Assembly (NCBI GenBank): GCA_022843805.1
Contig: JALHMY010000063.1
Location: 1-55,026 of the forward strand
Source of the DNA: Fuerstiella sp.
GTDB lineage: Bacteria > Planctomycetota > Planctomycetia > Planctomycetales > Planctomycetaceae
Direction: 5' to 3'
DNA: 55,026 bases
This document shows, one piece after another, positions 10,737-19,485 of the stretch. The first letter of the stretch is position 1. Every line of letters begins with the position of its first letter. The notes below the pieces were generated by a model. The model made no database searches, was not told the DNA's origin, and saw only the letters and a list, made by a program, of their open reading frames with translations. Made by a program: the position numbers and the translations under genes.

Positions 10737-11504
10737 ATGGATCCGCAGTCATTGCCCGAATCTTTGGATGTGATTGCCGTTGGTGCTCATCCTGATGACG
10801 TCGAGATTGGTTGCGGTGGGACTCTTGCGAGGATGGTACAGCAGGGCTATCGCGTTGGGATCGTCGATTTGACTGACGGGGAACCGACACCATTAAGCCC
10901 CGGCCCGGATATTCGGCTGGCAGAGGCGCAGGCAGCCGCCAAAATCCTCAACGTGCATGTGCGAGTGACGCTGCATCTTCCCAATCGTCGCCTTTTCGAT
11001 TCCGTTGAATCCCGGATTGCTCTGGCAAAGATCTTTCGGCAATACCGACCAAAACTGGTGTTGGGAATCGCCGACAAAACACCGCTGGCCTCCCCGGATC
11101 ACTGGCAGGCCATGCAAATCACTGATGCCGCTGTTTTCTATTCCCGCCTGACCAAGTGGGATGAGGCATTCGACCATCTTCCCGTGCATACAATTCTCCG
11201 GCAGGTCTGGTACCCGCTCGGGCTGCAGAACCTGAGTATTCCGCATGCGGGCGGTCAGTTTGTGTCGGATATTTCAGAAACGCTCGAACTAAAACTTCAG
11301 TCAATTCGAGCCTATGCGACGCAGTTTCCGCCTGGAAAGCAGAGAGTTTTCCGGCTGGTGGAGAGTCAGGCTCGGATGCTGGGGGCTTCGGCTGGCTTCG
11401 AAGCGGGCGAAACGCTGATTAGCGCCACAACGCTCGGTTTGGTATCCGTATTTGAGACTTTGTGCGGAAAGTCCGATCGGCTGGCTGGTGCCGACATTGC
11501 CTGA
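10737..11504 (+). CDS. PIG-L family deacetylase (BshB1-like)
   Basis: A 255-residue Zn-dependent LmbE/PIG-L deacetylase. The N-terminal metal motif [20 protein letters not shown] supplies the His and Asp-Asp residues, and [20 protein letters not shown] carries the later conserved histidine. The length and the central [21 protein letters not shown] segment resemble BshB1, which deacetylates GlcNAc-malate during bacillithiol synthesis. No bshA or bshC is nearby, so the substrate stays open; another N-acetylglucosaminyl compound is possible. The protein has no signal peptide. It follows the OmpA-type gene by 87 bp on the same strand. Confidence 0.9.
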   Translation: MDPQSLPESLDVIAVGAHPDDVEIGCGGTLARMVQQGYRVGIVDLTDGEPTPLSPGPDIRLAEAQAAAKILNVHVRVTLHLPNRRLFDSVESRIALAKIFRQYRPKLVLGIADKTPLASPDHWQAMQITDAAVFYSRLTKWDEAFDHLPVHTILRQVWYPLGLQNLSIPHAGGQFVSDISETLELKLQSIRAYATQFPPGKQRVFRLVESQARMLGASAGFEAGETLISATTLGLVSVFETLCGKSDRLAGADIA

Positions 11505-11854
11505 CTTGCACTGCAGTTTGACATTTGTCTTGCGGTCTGCAGGAATTGGCGTGAGAAAACGCAGAGTTGTTCGACTAACGACTCCGAATTGCTCAAACTA
11601 TGTTTCACTCGGTTTTCACGAGCCGTGTGCCGAATTGCTGACGATGATCCGCTTTTTTCATGGGTTTTCTGACGGACGTGCCGTCATAATCGGCGTATTC
11701 TGGTGAGCAATTTGTGGTTGGCACCGGCAGTTTTGCTGTGTGCCGCTGAAGATTCGCGTCAAATCGCAATCGTTCACGTCGAATTGCGACGAATCGCACC
11801 GATAACATTCGATTATTGTTACATTCGATTATTGTGTAACGTTGGCTAAACATC
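11505..11854. other. Intergenic region with duplicated 14-mer
   Basis: About 350 bp upstream of the phosphatase gene. A direct duplication of ACATTCGATTATTG at about 11806-11835 lies 20-50 bp before the start codon. It is AT-rich compared with its surroundings and could be a promoter or operator, but no -10/-35 pair can be assigned. No gene is seen. Confidence 0.4.
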
Positions 11855-12694
11855 ATGATCAGGAGTTGGAACAGATTCTGGCAGTGGATTCGTTCTCACT
11901 CTTTGGGCGCCCAGGAGCGTACCGCCTCAGAAACTCCGGAAAATTCCATGGTTACTTTGCGAATTGGAAAAGTCAGCATTACGGGGAATTTTCGTGAAAA
12001 CAATGAAGACAGCTGCGTCATTGATGAACACCAGCGATATGTGATCGTTGCAGATGGGATGGGAGGGCAAAGCGCGGGTGAAAAAGCCAGTGCACTGGCA
12101 GTTGAACTGATTCCGCAGCGCCTGCTGCAACTGGTTGATTTCCGACAGGGCAGTTCCCGGGAAATCGTCGAAGCGATCGACAAGTCCATTGATTTCGCAA
12201 ATTCTGAAATCATGGCACTCAGCGAAGTCAATCCTGGCTATCGCAACATGGGGACAACGATCGTATTTCTCGTACGAGTTGCAGAAAGATTTTACGTCGG
12301 AGGCGTGGGTGACAGTCGGGCTTATGAACTCCGCGATGGGAAACTTCGCCAGCTGACGATTGATCACTCGCTCACGCAGGCACTTCTGGATGCCGGTACA
12401 ATCTCCCCGGAAGAAGCCAAAACGCACCGTTATCGAAACGTGCTCTACAGATATCTGGGTACTCGGGATGGCTCGTCCGGAAGCAACGCCACGGAAATCA
12501 TGCCGCGTGTCGGTGATCGCTTCCTGCTTTGTTCCGACGGCGTCACCGACGGTGTTCCGGATGCAGAAATCTTACGTCTGCTTCAAAGTCAGGACGATCC
12601 GCAAAAGATTGCAGAAGATGTCGTCCAGTCTGCTCAAAAAGGCGGCTCGAAGGACAACATCACCTGCGTCGTTGTCATCGTTGAAAAGCAATAA
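11855..12694 (+). CDS. PP2C-family Ser/Thr protein phosphatase (Stp1/PrpC-like)
   Basis: A 279-residue metal-dependent phosphatase. All core PP2C motifs are seen: FRENNEDS, VIVADGMGGQSAGEKAS, NMGTTIVFLV, VGDSRAYELRDGKLRQLTIDHS in outline, LLCSDGVTDGV and SKDNITCVVVIV. These Asp residues bind the two Mn/Mg ions. The enzyme would reverse Hanks-type kinase phosphorylation, and planctomycetes have many such kinases, although none is adjacent. There are no membrane segments. The first 31 residues before MVTLRIGK are poorly conserved, so the ATG at 11948 is an alternative start. Confidence 0.93.
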   Translation: MIRSWNRFWQWIRSHSLGAQERTASETPENSMVTLRIGKVSITGNFRENNEDSCVIDEHQRYVIVADGMGGQSAGEKASALAVELIPQRLLQLVDFRQGSSREIVEAIDKSIDFANSEIMALSEVNPGYRNMGTTIVFLVRVAERFYVGGVGDSRAYELRDGKLRQLTIDHSLTQALLDAGTISPEEAKTHRYRNVLYRYLGTRDGSSGSNATEIMPRVGDRFLLCSDGVTDGVPDAEILRLLQSQDDPQKIAEDVVQSAQKGGSKDNITCVVVIVEKQ

Positions 12695-12771
12695 AGTGCT
12701 TCAGACAGATCGCGGTTGCTATTGAACTACGGTTTGTCATTGCTTTCGGCAATCGTCACCATCCACCCCAC

Positions 12772-13164
12772 TCAAAAACGATCGGTCACCATACCAAAGC
12801 ATCCGGACCAAAACGTTTTCGTCAGAGGTAACTGAACTTCGCCTCCAGAGGCCAGAGCGTTAAATGCTCGAGTAGCCTCGGCCTCGCCCGGGAACACCAG
12901 GGACAGGCGAAACCCGTTGAATGAAGACGACTTGTCATCACATCCGTCGGACGCCATCAGCGTCGCACCGCCAATATTCAGAGTCGCATGCATCACCTTG
13001 TTTTCAAATCCGGGCTGCAGCATTCCGGGGGGCGGCGAATCAGGACTGTCTTTATGGTACATCAGCATCTCTGTGCGAGCACCAATTGCCTGGTGATAGA
13101 ATTCGATGGCTTCTTCGCAGCGGCCGCCGAAAAACAGATACGGGTTGAGAGAGACCGTTGTCAT
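12772..13164 (-). CDS. PhnB-like VOC protein, C-terminus cut by TGA
   Basis: A 130-residue glyoxalase/VOC fold protein of the PhnB/3-demethylubiquinone-like group. It shows SLNPYLFFGGRCEEAIEFYH, LMASDG and a final CFGMVTDRF. Family members normally continue with a glycine and a short WMVN-type end. Here the glycine position is TGA, and reading on in the same frame gives VGWMVTIAESNDKP and then TAG at 12727-12729. So the gene either lost its last 15 codons by a single substitution or ends early. It pairs with the YCII gene upstream (95 bp gap, same strand), a usual partnership. The ligand is unknown. Confidence 0.85.
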   Translation of the reverse strand: MTTVSLNPYLFFGGRCEEAIEFYHQAIGARTEMLMYHKDSPDSPPPGMLQPGFENKVMHATLNIGGATLMASDGCDDKSSSFNGFRLSLVFPGEAEATRAFNALASGGEVQLPLTKTFWSGCFGMVTDRF

Positions 13165-13259
13165 TGATAATTCCGCATCAGGAAATGGATCGTTAAAAAA
13201 TGTCAGCGCAGAATACTCAGCGCATGACAGAAACCTGAATCCGCCGTTCTGGCCGCGAA

Positions 13260-13655
13260 TCAGGCAGTAACGGGTTCAGAAGACTGCCGGGATTTTTCCA
13301 TGCCTGCTAAAAGCGGCGACACATCAAATATGGGACGAATCTCCACCGTCCCTTTTTTGGCTGGAGGAAGTCGGCTGGCGATCGCCAGCGCCTCGTCCAG
13401 ATTCGCTACATCAATAATATAGTAGCCTCCAAGCTGTTCGGTCGTTTCCGCAAAGGGTCCGTCGGTAACCAGCCGTTTACCGTCACGCACACGAAGACTG
13501 GTGGCCGTTGTTACGGAATGCAGGGGTGCGGAAGCAATGTATTTTCCCTGTTCATGCAGTTCATTTCCGATCGCCATCGATTCAAGCATGCAGGCTCTGC
13601 GTTCCTCTTCCGTCCAGCAGCTTTCGGTTCCATAAATCAGCAACATGTATTTCAT
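13260..13655 (-). CDS. YCII-related (DGPF domain) protein
   Basis: A 131-residue YciI/DGPF protein. The hallmark VTDGPFAETTEQLGGYYIID is present, preceded by MKYMLLIYG at the N-terminus. Such proteins have a ferredoxin-like fold and are often encoded with PhnB-like proteins and ECF sigma factors; no sigma factor gene is present here. The biochemical role is unknown. It is probably the first gene of a two-gene transcript with the PhnB-like gene downstream. Confidence 0.9.
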   Translation of the reverse strand: MKYMLLIYGTESCWTEEERRACMLESMAIGNELHEQGKYIASAPLHSVTTATSLRVRDGKRLVTDGPFAETTEQLGGYYIIDVANLDEALAIASRLPPAKKGTVEIRPIFDVSPLLAGMEKSRQSSEPVTA

Positions 13656-13745
13656 GATTTTTGTTCTGCTCGCTTAAAAAATTTGAAAAAGGGTGACAGA
13701 TCGAGACCGCTGTTAGGACCTGGAAAACAATAAGTTACCGCCATA

Positions 13746-13795
13746 GTCGCCTTTCGCTCCGCGAAAGAGCACTCTTTTGCGGAGCAAAAGGCGAC
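13746..13795. repeat. 50-bp near-perfect palindrome
   Basis: Two 24-base arms, beginning GTCGCCTTTCGCTCCGC and ending GCGGAGCAAAAGGCGAC, pair with only two mismatches around a 2-base centre. It lies in the leader region of the YCII gene, about 90 bp upstream of its start. The sequence resembles dispersed intergenic palindromes of planctomycetes (inference). It could form a cruciform or an RNA hairpin. No T-tract follows on either strand, so it is not a typical terminator. Confidence 0.8.
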
Positions 13796-14191
13796 ATTTA
13801 TTGTCTGACAGCGCCTTACTGGGAAAACCCGGGATCACTTCCAACAGCAGTAATACCGTAAAGCGAATCGCTGACGTTTCCGCTGTCCCGTGATTATCCG
13901 CCGTCCGTCCTGAGAACTGAACTTAGTCGACTGGCGAAACGCAAATTCGACATCACGGCAAAGATTTTTCGGTTCCACTCAAACAACGGGCACTGATTAA
14001 CCGCACAAAAGAGTGCGAATGTGCACAGCACGCCGAATCCGGGTGACTGATCAATTCATGATTCCTGCATTGCAGAATTGGCCATGCGTCCGCTTTCTGC
14101 TCGAACCTGACAGTCAAACATCCCCCGAGTTTATCCGCATCGCCAGGGAAGGAATACGATTTGCGTTGTCGAACACTCGGAGCAAACATGG

Positions 14192-14310
14192 TAGTGCTCC
14201 GTCAGGACAAAGAGTTCGGGTTGGAGGTAGTGGATCTTGCTAAAGATCCCCTGGCTGCAGGACCTTTAGCAAGGTCCACGACCCGAAATTCAAAGCTTGA
14301 CAAAGCAGTC
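14192..14310. mobile_element. MITE-like palindromic element, copy 1
   Basis: A 119-bp element shared with 20902-21009, 47180-47298 and 50636-50754. The outer ends are inverted (left TAGTGCTCCGTCAGG, right end the complement of a TAGTGCTCTGTCA-like sequence). Inside is a stem of two 23-base arms around GTAGTGGATCTTGCTAAAG and CTTTAGCAAGGTCCAC. It has no coding capacity. In this copy the right TA has become TC. It ends 31 bp before the start of the next gene and may carry part of that gene's leader. Confidence 0.75.
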
Positions 14311-14341
14311 GTTTGAAGAGTTCTTCGTGAAGTATGAATCA

Positions 14342-16120
14342 ATGAACCTCAGTCAGGTTAGCGAGGCCGGATGCCTGCAGTCCGCAGGCAGGCAGCCCAG
14401 GTGGCTAAACTGCATTTGCCTGCCTCTGATGACAATTCTATTCTGCCTGCAGGCCAGTGCCGAATCAGGCGCCAGCGAAGGTGTGCAGGCTGCACCTCGA
14501 TGTATCGTGATTGAGCTGTATTATCACGAGCGGGACGAGGCATATGAGTCGGCACTCGCCGCTTTGCAGCAGATCCGGACTCAGCGAGGCGGAATCAATG
14601 TTGTATTGCGAAGTCTTGCTGACAAAAGCAATCAAGTACGGATTGAGAAAATTCTCAGGCACTATGGCGGGCCTGGCGACGCAACTCTCGTGATCTACGG
14701 GTGTAACGGCATCATCTGCGACGCGACGCCCGATCGTACATGGATTTCGCAGCTGAATAGCCTGCTGCAGGCAGAAGTTTTTGTTCGAACTGGCTGCTCC
14801 CGATGCAATGCTGCAAAACGATGGCTGCCGGAGTTCATCAGGGAATATCCAGGGCTGGAGTTTGTCTACCGAGATATTGGTACGGACAGCAGAAATGCCG
14901 TTCGACTTTCCCGACTCGTCGAACAGCACCACACAGCGGCTGCAAGCGTCCCGGTATTCTCCTTATGCAACAGGCTATTGGTTGGTTTCGATACTGCTGA
15001 AACGACCGGGCCACGGCTGCGAGGACTGCTGCAGCAATGGACACAGGCTTGCCGCACCCAGAATATTGAACAACCCGGGAGAGCTGCCCCGGCAGAATCC
15101 AGAAGCCCTCGCGCAGGAACTTTGACTCCTGCGAATTCTGCTCCTGCGGTCGCCGATAAGGATGCTCGTGAGCAGGAGTTATCTCTGAATCTGCTCGAGG
15201 CTTCGCTGCATAATGCGTTTGCCATAACGATTCCGTTTTCCGATTTACCACTGCCAGACTCTGTGGGCAGCGATCGCACTTCTGATGAAACCCCGGTGCC
15301 GCTGGCTGAAGAGGGAGCGGATGACGGGCTGAGTCTGCCAGAACCTGAGGCCCTGGAGAGCAGTTCCGGTCCTGCGGACGATCACATTGATCTGCCCGTA
15401 TTTGGAAAGCTAAGTGTCAGTAAGCTGGGAATGCCGCTATTAACGATTGTCACAGGCCTTGTGGATGGTTTCAATCCCTGTGCAATGTGGGTGCTCCTGT
15501 TTCTGCTGGCGATCCTCGTAAACCTGCAGGATCGCCGCCGAATTCTTGCGATCGCTGGTACCTTTGTGGTCGTAAGCGGCATCGCGTACTTCGCCTTTAT
15601 GGCGGCATGGCTGAATTTGTTTATGCTGATCGGATACCTTCGTCCGATACAGGCCGGACTGGCGATCCTTGCCATCGTGATTGGCTCGGTTCATATCAAA
15701 GATTTCTTTGCCTTTAAAAAGGGATTTAGCCTGTCCATTCCGGAATCTGCCAGACCTGGAATTTATGCAAGAGTCCGTCGTATTGTGACAGCGGAGCATC
15801 TTGCCGGAGCGATTGCAGGTGCGACAACGCTTGCGGTGCTTGTGAACATTGTTGAGCTGTTGTGTACCGCAGGGCTTCCTGCTCTGTACACGAACATTCT
15901 GATGCAGCAGGGTTACTCCAGCGCAGAACGGTATGCGTTTCTTGGCCTGTACGTCGCAGCGTATATGTTTGACGATTCGCTCATGGTCGGAATCGTGACC
16001 ATGACGCTCAGCAGGCGGAAGCTTCAGGAGGCACAGGGTCGATGGCTGAAACTGATCAGCGGAACGGCCATATTGCTTTTGGGACTGGTCATGCTGCTGC
16101 GTCCCGAATGGCTGCACTGA
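14342..16120 (+). CDS. Thioredoxin-fold/CcdA-like membrane fusion protein
   Basis: A 592-residue protein. After an N-terminal signal-anchor it has about 200 residues that look like two thioredoxin/glutaredoxin-type folds. The second carries a redox CxxC (TGCSRCNAAKRW) and a cis-proline-type VPVFSLCN. A Pro/Ser/Glu-rich linker follows. The C-terminal part has about six membrane helices, opening with GLVDGFNPCAMWVLLFLLAI. The NPC motif near the first helix and a second cysteine (ELLCTAGLP) match the arrangement of CcdA/DsbD-type electron carriers. The likely role is moving reducing power across the membrane to an extracytoplasmic thiol domain. The partner is unknown. The ATG at 14342 is preferred because earlier in-frame starts fall inside the MITE-like element. 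Confidence 0.72.
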   Translation: MNLSQVSEAGCLQSAGRQPRWLNCICLPLMTILFCLQASAESGASEGVQAAPRCIVIELYYHERDEAYESALAALQQIRTQRGGINVVLRSLADKSNQVRIEKILRHYGGPGDATLVIYGCNGIICDATPDRTWISQLNSLLQAEVFVRTGCSRCNAAKRWLPEFIREYPGLEFVYRDIGTDSRNAVRLSRLVEQHHTAAASVPVFSLCNRLLVGFDTAETTGPRLRGLLQQWTQACRTQNIEQPGRAAPAESRSPRAGTLTPANSAPAVADKDAREQELSLNLLEASLHNAFAITIPFSDLPLPDSVGSDRTSDETPVPLAEEGADDGLSLPEPEALESSSGPADDHIDLPVFGKLSVSKLGMPLLTIVTGLVDGFNPCAMWVLLFLLAILVNLQDRRRILAIAGTFVVVSGIAYFAFMAAWLNLFMLIGYLRPIQAGLAILAIVIGSVHIKDFFAFKKGFSLSIPESARPGIYARVRRIVTAEHLAGAIAGATTLAVLVNIVELLCTAGLPALYTNILMQQGYSSAERYAFLGLYVAAYMFDDSLMVGIVTMTLSRRKLQEAQGRWLKLISGTAILLLGLVMLLRPEWLH

Positions 16121-16186
16121 TCGCACGGTCGGCTTAAGCTGAGGAATTTTCCTGCCGCGATCTGGCTGACTTTGGTTGCCCGAACC

Positions 16187-17596
16187 TCACGCTGCCTTTC
16201 GCGGGAGCGCGGCTGCTGCGGACATCAAAGCGTTGACAACTCGTTCCATTTTCATTCCACGAGAACCTTTGACGAGTATCACATCTCCGTAACCGGCAAG
16301 ACAGTCGAGCATAATGAGCAACGTGTCGAGGTCTCGAAATACGGAAACCTTTGACTGAGCACGAGATCCCTGCACCGACCGTACTCCTTCCGCAACCACG
16401 TCTGCCCAGTCGCCCAGAAGCAGGACGTGATCGATTCCCGACCGCCCTATCTCCTCGCCAGCCTGGAAGTGAAACTGTTCGGCTTTCTCTCCCAGTTCAA
16501 GCATATCGGCCAGTACGAGAATTCGATGACGGCATGATGTCCATGAACTCAGATGGTCCACAGAAGCCTTCACGCTGACAGGGCTCGCGTTATAGGAATC
16601 ATCGATAATCGTCCATGGTGTATTGCAGACAACCTGTCCGCGCCCGGGAGCCGGAAGGCAATTTCTCAGGGCCGACGCGGCATGCTCAGCACTGATACCG
16701 GCCGTTCTGCCGACAGCAATCGCAGCCGCGGCATTGTTAACCTGGTGTCGACCAGCGCAGGGCAGTTCATACGGTTCGTTATTCACGCAGAAGTGAATTG
16801 CGCCGTCGATCGCACGGATTTCCGTCACGCGAAAATCGCAGTCATCTGCCTGTCCGTAAAGCAAAGTCCGGGCTGACGTTCTGCTGCCCATGCTTCTGAC
16901 TCGCTGATCGTCACCATTCAGAAACAGAATTCCGTCCGAACGCACCGCTTCCGCGAGTTCCCCTTTTGCCCGCTGTACTCCGTCGATATCTCCGAAGCCA
17001 TCGAGGTGAGCTGGGGCGATTCGAGTGATCACGGCAAACTCAGGATCAGCAACAGCAGCGAGTGACGCAATTTCTCCCGCCGCAGATGCTCCAATTTCCA
17101 GCACAGCAAACTCGCTGTTTTCATCAAGAAGCATCAGAGTCAGCGGCACACCCAGATGATTGTTATAGTTTCCAGGGCTCTGGATACCCTTATACTCTGT
17201 CGTCATTACGGCCGCGATCATCTGGCGGGTTGTTGTTTTGCCCACGCTTCCCGTCACCCCAATAACCAGCGCGGCGGATTGCTTTCGACACCAGACAGCA
17301 AGTGCGCTCATCGCTCGAACAACATCCGGTACCAGAATGGCGGGCAGTTCACTCAGCGCCGAATCCCACTGGGAATGCTGAGAAACAACAGCGGCGGCCC
17401 CCCGACTGACGGCGTCCTTCGCAAACTGTGCTCCGTGGAAATTCTGTCCCGGAAGTGCAAAAAAGATGTCCCCCCGGCGAGCGGCTGCTGAGTTCATCGT
17501 GCCTCCGGACAGGACGATGGATTCCGCATGGCTGACAGTTCCGGCCGGAACTGCACCGAGCATTTCTGTCAGGGTTTTCAATGTGACTGGAAACAT
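16187..17596 (-). CDS. murF: UDP-MurNAc-tripeptide--D-Ala-D-Ala ligase
   Basis: A 469-residue Mur ligase that adds D-Ala-D-Ala to the UDP-MurNAc tripeptide, the last cytoplasmic step of the peptidoglycan precursor stem. The N-terminal substrate domain contains GDIFFALPGQNFHGAQFA. The central ATPase domain has the P-loop VTGSVGKTTTRQMIAAV, then NYNNHLGVPLTLM and RIAPAHLDGFG. The C-terminal domain has DDSYNASPVS and the late VKGSRGMKME, both typical of MurF. It starts 37 bp after murE ends and is probably cotranscribed with it. Confidence 0.96.
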   Translation of the reverse strand: MFPVTLKTLTEMLGAVPAGTVSHAESIVLSGGTMNSAAARRGDIFFALPGQNFHGAQFAKDAVSRGAAAVVSQHSQWDSALSELPAILVPDVVRAMSALAVWCRKQSAALVIGVTGSVGKTTTRQMIAAVMTTEYKGIQSPGNYNNHLGVPLTLMLLDENSEFAVLEIGASAAGEIASLAAVADPEFAVITRIAPAHLDGFGDIDGVQRAKGELAEAVRSDGILFLNGDDQRVRSMGSRTSARTLLYGQADDCDFRVTEIRAIDGAIHFCVNNEPYELPCAGRHQVNNAAAAIAVGRTAGISAEHAASALRNCLPAPGRGQVVCNTPWTIIDDSYNASPVSVKASVDHLSSWTSCRHRILVLADMLELGEKAEQFHFQAGEEIGRSGIDHVLLLGDWADVVAEGVRSVQGSRAQSKVSVFRDLDTLLIMLDCLAGYGDVILVKGSRGMKMERVVNALMSAAAALPRKAA

Positions 17597-17633
17597 GTTT
17601 CAGCGTACCATCAACTACGGGTCATTCCGATTT

Positions 17634-19175
17634 TTAAGCCGGGATCGGGTCAGAAACCGACGGCCGCTTATCGGCGACGGTGGTCACTCTGGATTTGTCA
17701 CGCTGTTGCGTGCAGGAGAGTTCAAACAAAAATCGTCGTACCACTCGGCGATCATCAAAACTGATCTGCCGCGACCCAATCTGCTGCACTGTTTCATGGC
17801 CACGTCCGGCAATGACAACAGAATCACCAGACTCGGCCAGCTGCAGAGCATGGCGGATGGCAGATGCCCGATCGACGCACCTGAAGACTCCCGCCGGATT
17901 GTCAAATCCCCCCATAATTTCAGAAATAATCTGAGCGGGTGATTCTGAACGGGGATTATCTGAAGTCACGATAATTTTGTCGGCAAGGTCCTGGGCCGCT
18001 TTTGCCATCAGCGGCCTTTTCCCGCGGTCTCGGTCTCCACCCGCTCCGAACACACAAATCAGGCGACCGTTTGTTAAACTTCGAACTGTCTTCAGACAGT
18101 GTGACAGTCCATCTGGCGTATGTGCATAATCGACAATCACCTGAAACGCCTGACCGGCACTGATGCGTTCCATTCGACCTGGAACGCATTGCACTCGTTC
18201 CAGCCCTTCGACAATGTGATCCGGCGAAATACCCAGCTGTTCGGCCATTGCGCCGGCGAGGAGACAGTTCAGCACATTGTGCTTTCCTGTCAGCTGAGTG
18301 CTGAAGGTAATCCGGCCGCTCAGCAGTCGCAGCTCAACATGTGAGCCACTGCAGTCGCTCTGATGCACGACAGCCTTCAGCACAGCATCCGATTCCATTC
18401 CAAAGGACAGCACCTGAGTTGCTGCAGGCAGTTCACTCAGCATCCGGCAGCATCCGGGATCGTCCGTACCCAGCAGCAGCGAAGCGCCTGACCTGAGCAT
18501 ACCGGCGATTTTCGCCTTGGAGTTACGGTAGTGATCCGCAGAGCCGTGATAGTCGAAATGATCCTGAGTTACGTTGGTGACCGCGGCTACAGATAGAGGC
18601 ACGGCACTGCAGCGGTGCTGATCGAGTGCATGACTGCTGACTTCCATAACACAGTGGCTGGTTCTCTTTCGAACCATTCGACCAAGCAACCCGGCCAGCT
18701 CATCAGGATCAGGGGTGGTCAGTGTTGCCGGAAAGACGTCCCGGCCATCGCTGTATTCGATTGTACCCAGAAGGCCGGTCTGCTTCCCGGCGCTCTGCAG
18801 AATCGACCGCAGCAGCCATGCAGTCGTTGTTTTGCCATTGGTCCCCGTTACACCAGCAACCTGTATCTGTTCCAGCGGGACCTTGTGGCGAATCATGCAT
18901 AACTTCGCCCAGGCAGCTCTTGTATTCGGGACGACGCATTGTGGAACTCCAAGTCCCGCAATGGGCTGATCCAGCATGACGGCTGCGGCCCCTGCATTCA
19001 CTGCTTCCGCCGCACAGTCGCGGCCATTGCGCCGAGAGCCTGGCAGAGCAACGAAAAGATCGCCTTTTTGAATTCGCCGACTGTCGCAGCAAATGCCACT
19101 GACCTGTAAATCGCCACAATCAACGAAACTGACGGACCCGAGGGTTTGCCGAAGACTGATCTTGTAGCCGTCCAT
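17634..19175 (-). CDS. murE: UDP-MurNAc-L-Ala-D-Glu--meso-diaminopimelate ligase
   Basis: A 513-residue Mur ligase. The P-loop VTGTNGKTTTAWLLRSIL, the substrate-domain GDLFVALPG, NVTQDHFDYHGS and VDYAHTPDGL are all present. The amino-acid-selecting motif is DNPRSESP; DNPR is the meso-diaminopimelate type, while lysine-adding enzymes differ here. So this organism should make DAP-type stem peptides. About 20 residues after the family end (from VTTVADKRPSV) look like a variable tail. murF follows, but other division/cell-wall cluster genes (ftsI, mraY, murD, ftsW) are not adjacent. Confidence 0.96.
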   Translation of the reverse strand: MDGYKISLRQTLGSVSFVDCGDLQVSGICCDSRRIQKGDLFVALPGSRRNGRDCAAEAVNAGAAAVMLDQPIAGLGVPQCVVPNTRAAWAKLCMIRHKVPLEQIQVAGVTGTNGKTTTAWLLRSILQSAGKQTGLLGTIEYSDGRDVFPATLTTPDPDELAGLLGRMVRKRTSHCVMEVSSHALDQHRCSAVPLSVAAVTNVTQDHFDYHGSADHYRNSKAKIAGMLRSGASLLLGTDDPGCCRMLSELPAATQVLSFGMESDAVLKAVVHQSDCSGSHVELRLLSGRITFSTQLTGKHNVLNCLLAGAMAEQLGISPDHIVEGLERVQCVPGRMERISAGQAFQVIVDYAHTPDGLSHCLKTVRSLTNGRLICVFGAGGDRDRGKRPLMAKAAQDLADKIIVTSDNPRSESPAQIISEIMGGFDNPAGVFRCVDRASAIRHALQLAESGDSVVIAGRGHETVQQIGSRQISFDDRRVVRRFLFELSCTQQRDKSRVTTVADKRPSVSDPIPA

Positions 19176-19400
19176 TTGTTGCCGGGATTGGGGTGGAAGA
19201 AGGGAGGTTAAATTCTGTCGGAACTTAAAGCTGTCCTGCGGCGGTGGACCTTTTCAGGGACAATTTTTGGCTAAACAGCAGGTCCCGCAGTGATGGAATT
19301 TCGTAATCGTCTTTAGAACCCCTCATACCAATGATTCTGGGGCTGCAGTGAAAATGGGTCAACATCAGTTTCGGCTGCTGGCGATCAATTTGGCCAACCT

Positions 19401-19444
19401 CGAAAAAGAAAAACTCGCCGGAAATCGTGCGATTTCCGGCGAGT
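19401..19444 (-). terminator. Rho-independent terminator of the BON-domain gene
   Basis: A perfect 14-bp stem (ACTCGCCGGAAATC with its complement) with a 4-base loop at 19413-19444. On the minus strand it is followed by TTTTTCTTTTTC at 19401-19412. It begins 42 bp after the stop codon of the BON-domain gene and points the right way for it. Confidence 0.9.
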
Positions 19445-19485
19445 CTGTTTCAGTCTGACTGATTTTCTTCAGCGACAAGCCGGAC

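Noticed and set aside
12772..12774. Selenocysteine codon
   Set aside because: Relatives have glycine here, not cysteine, and no SECIS-like hairpin directly follows the TGA.
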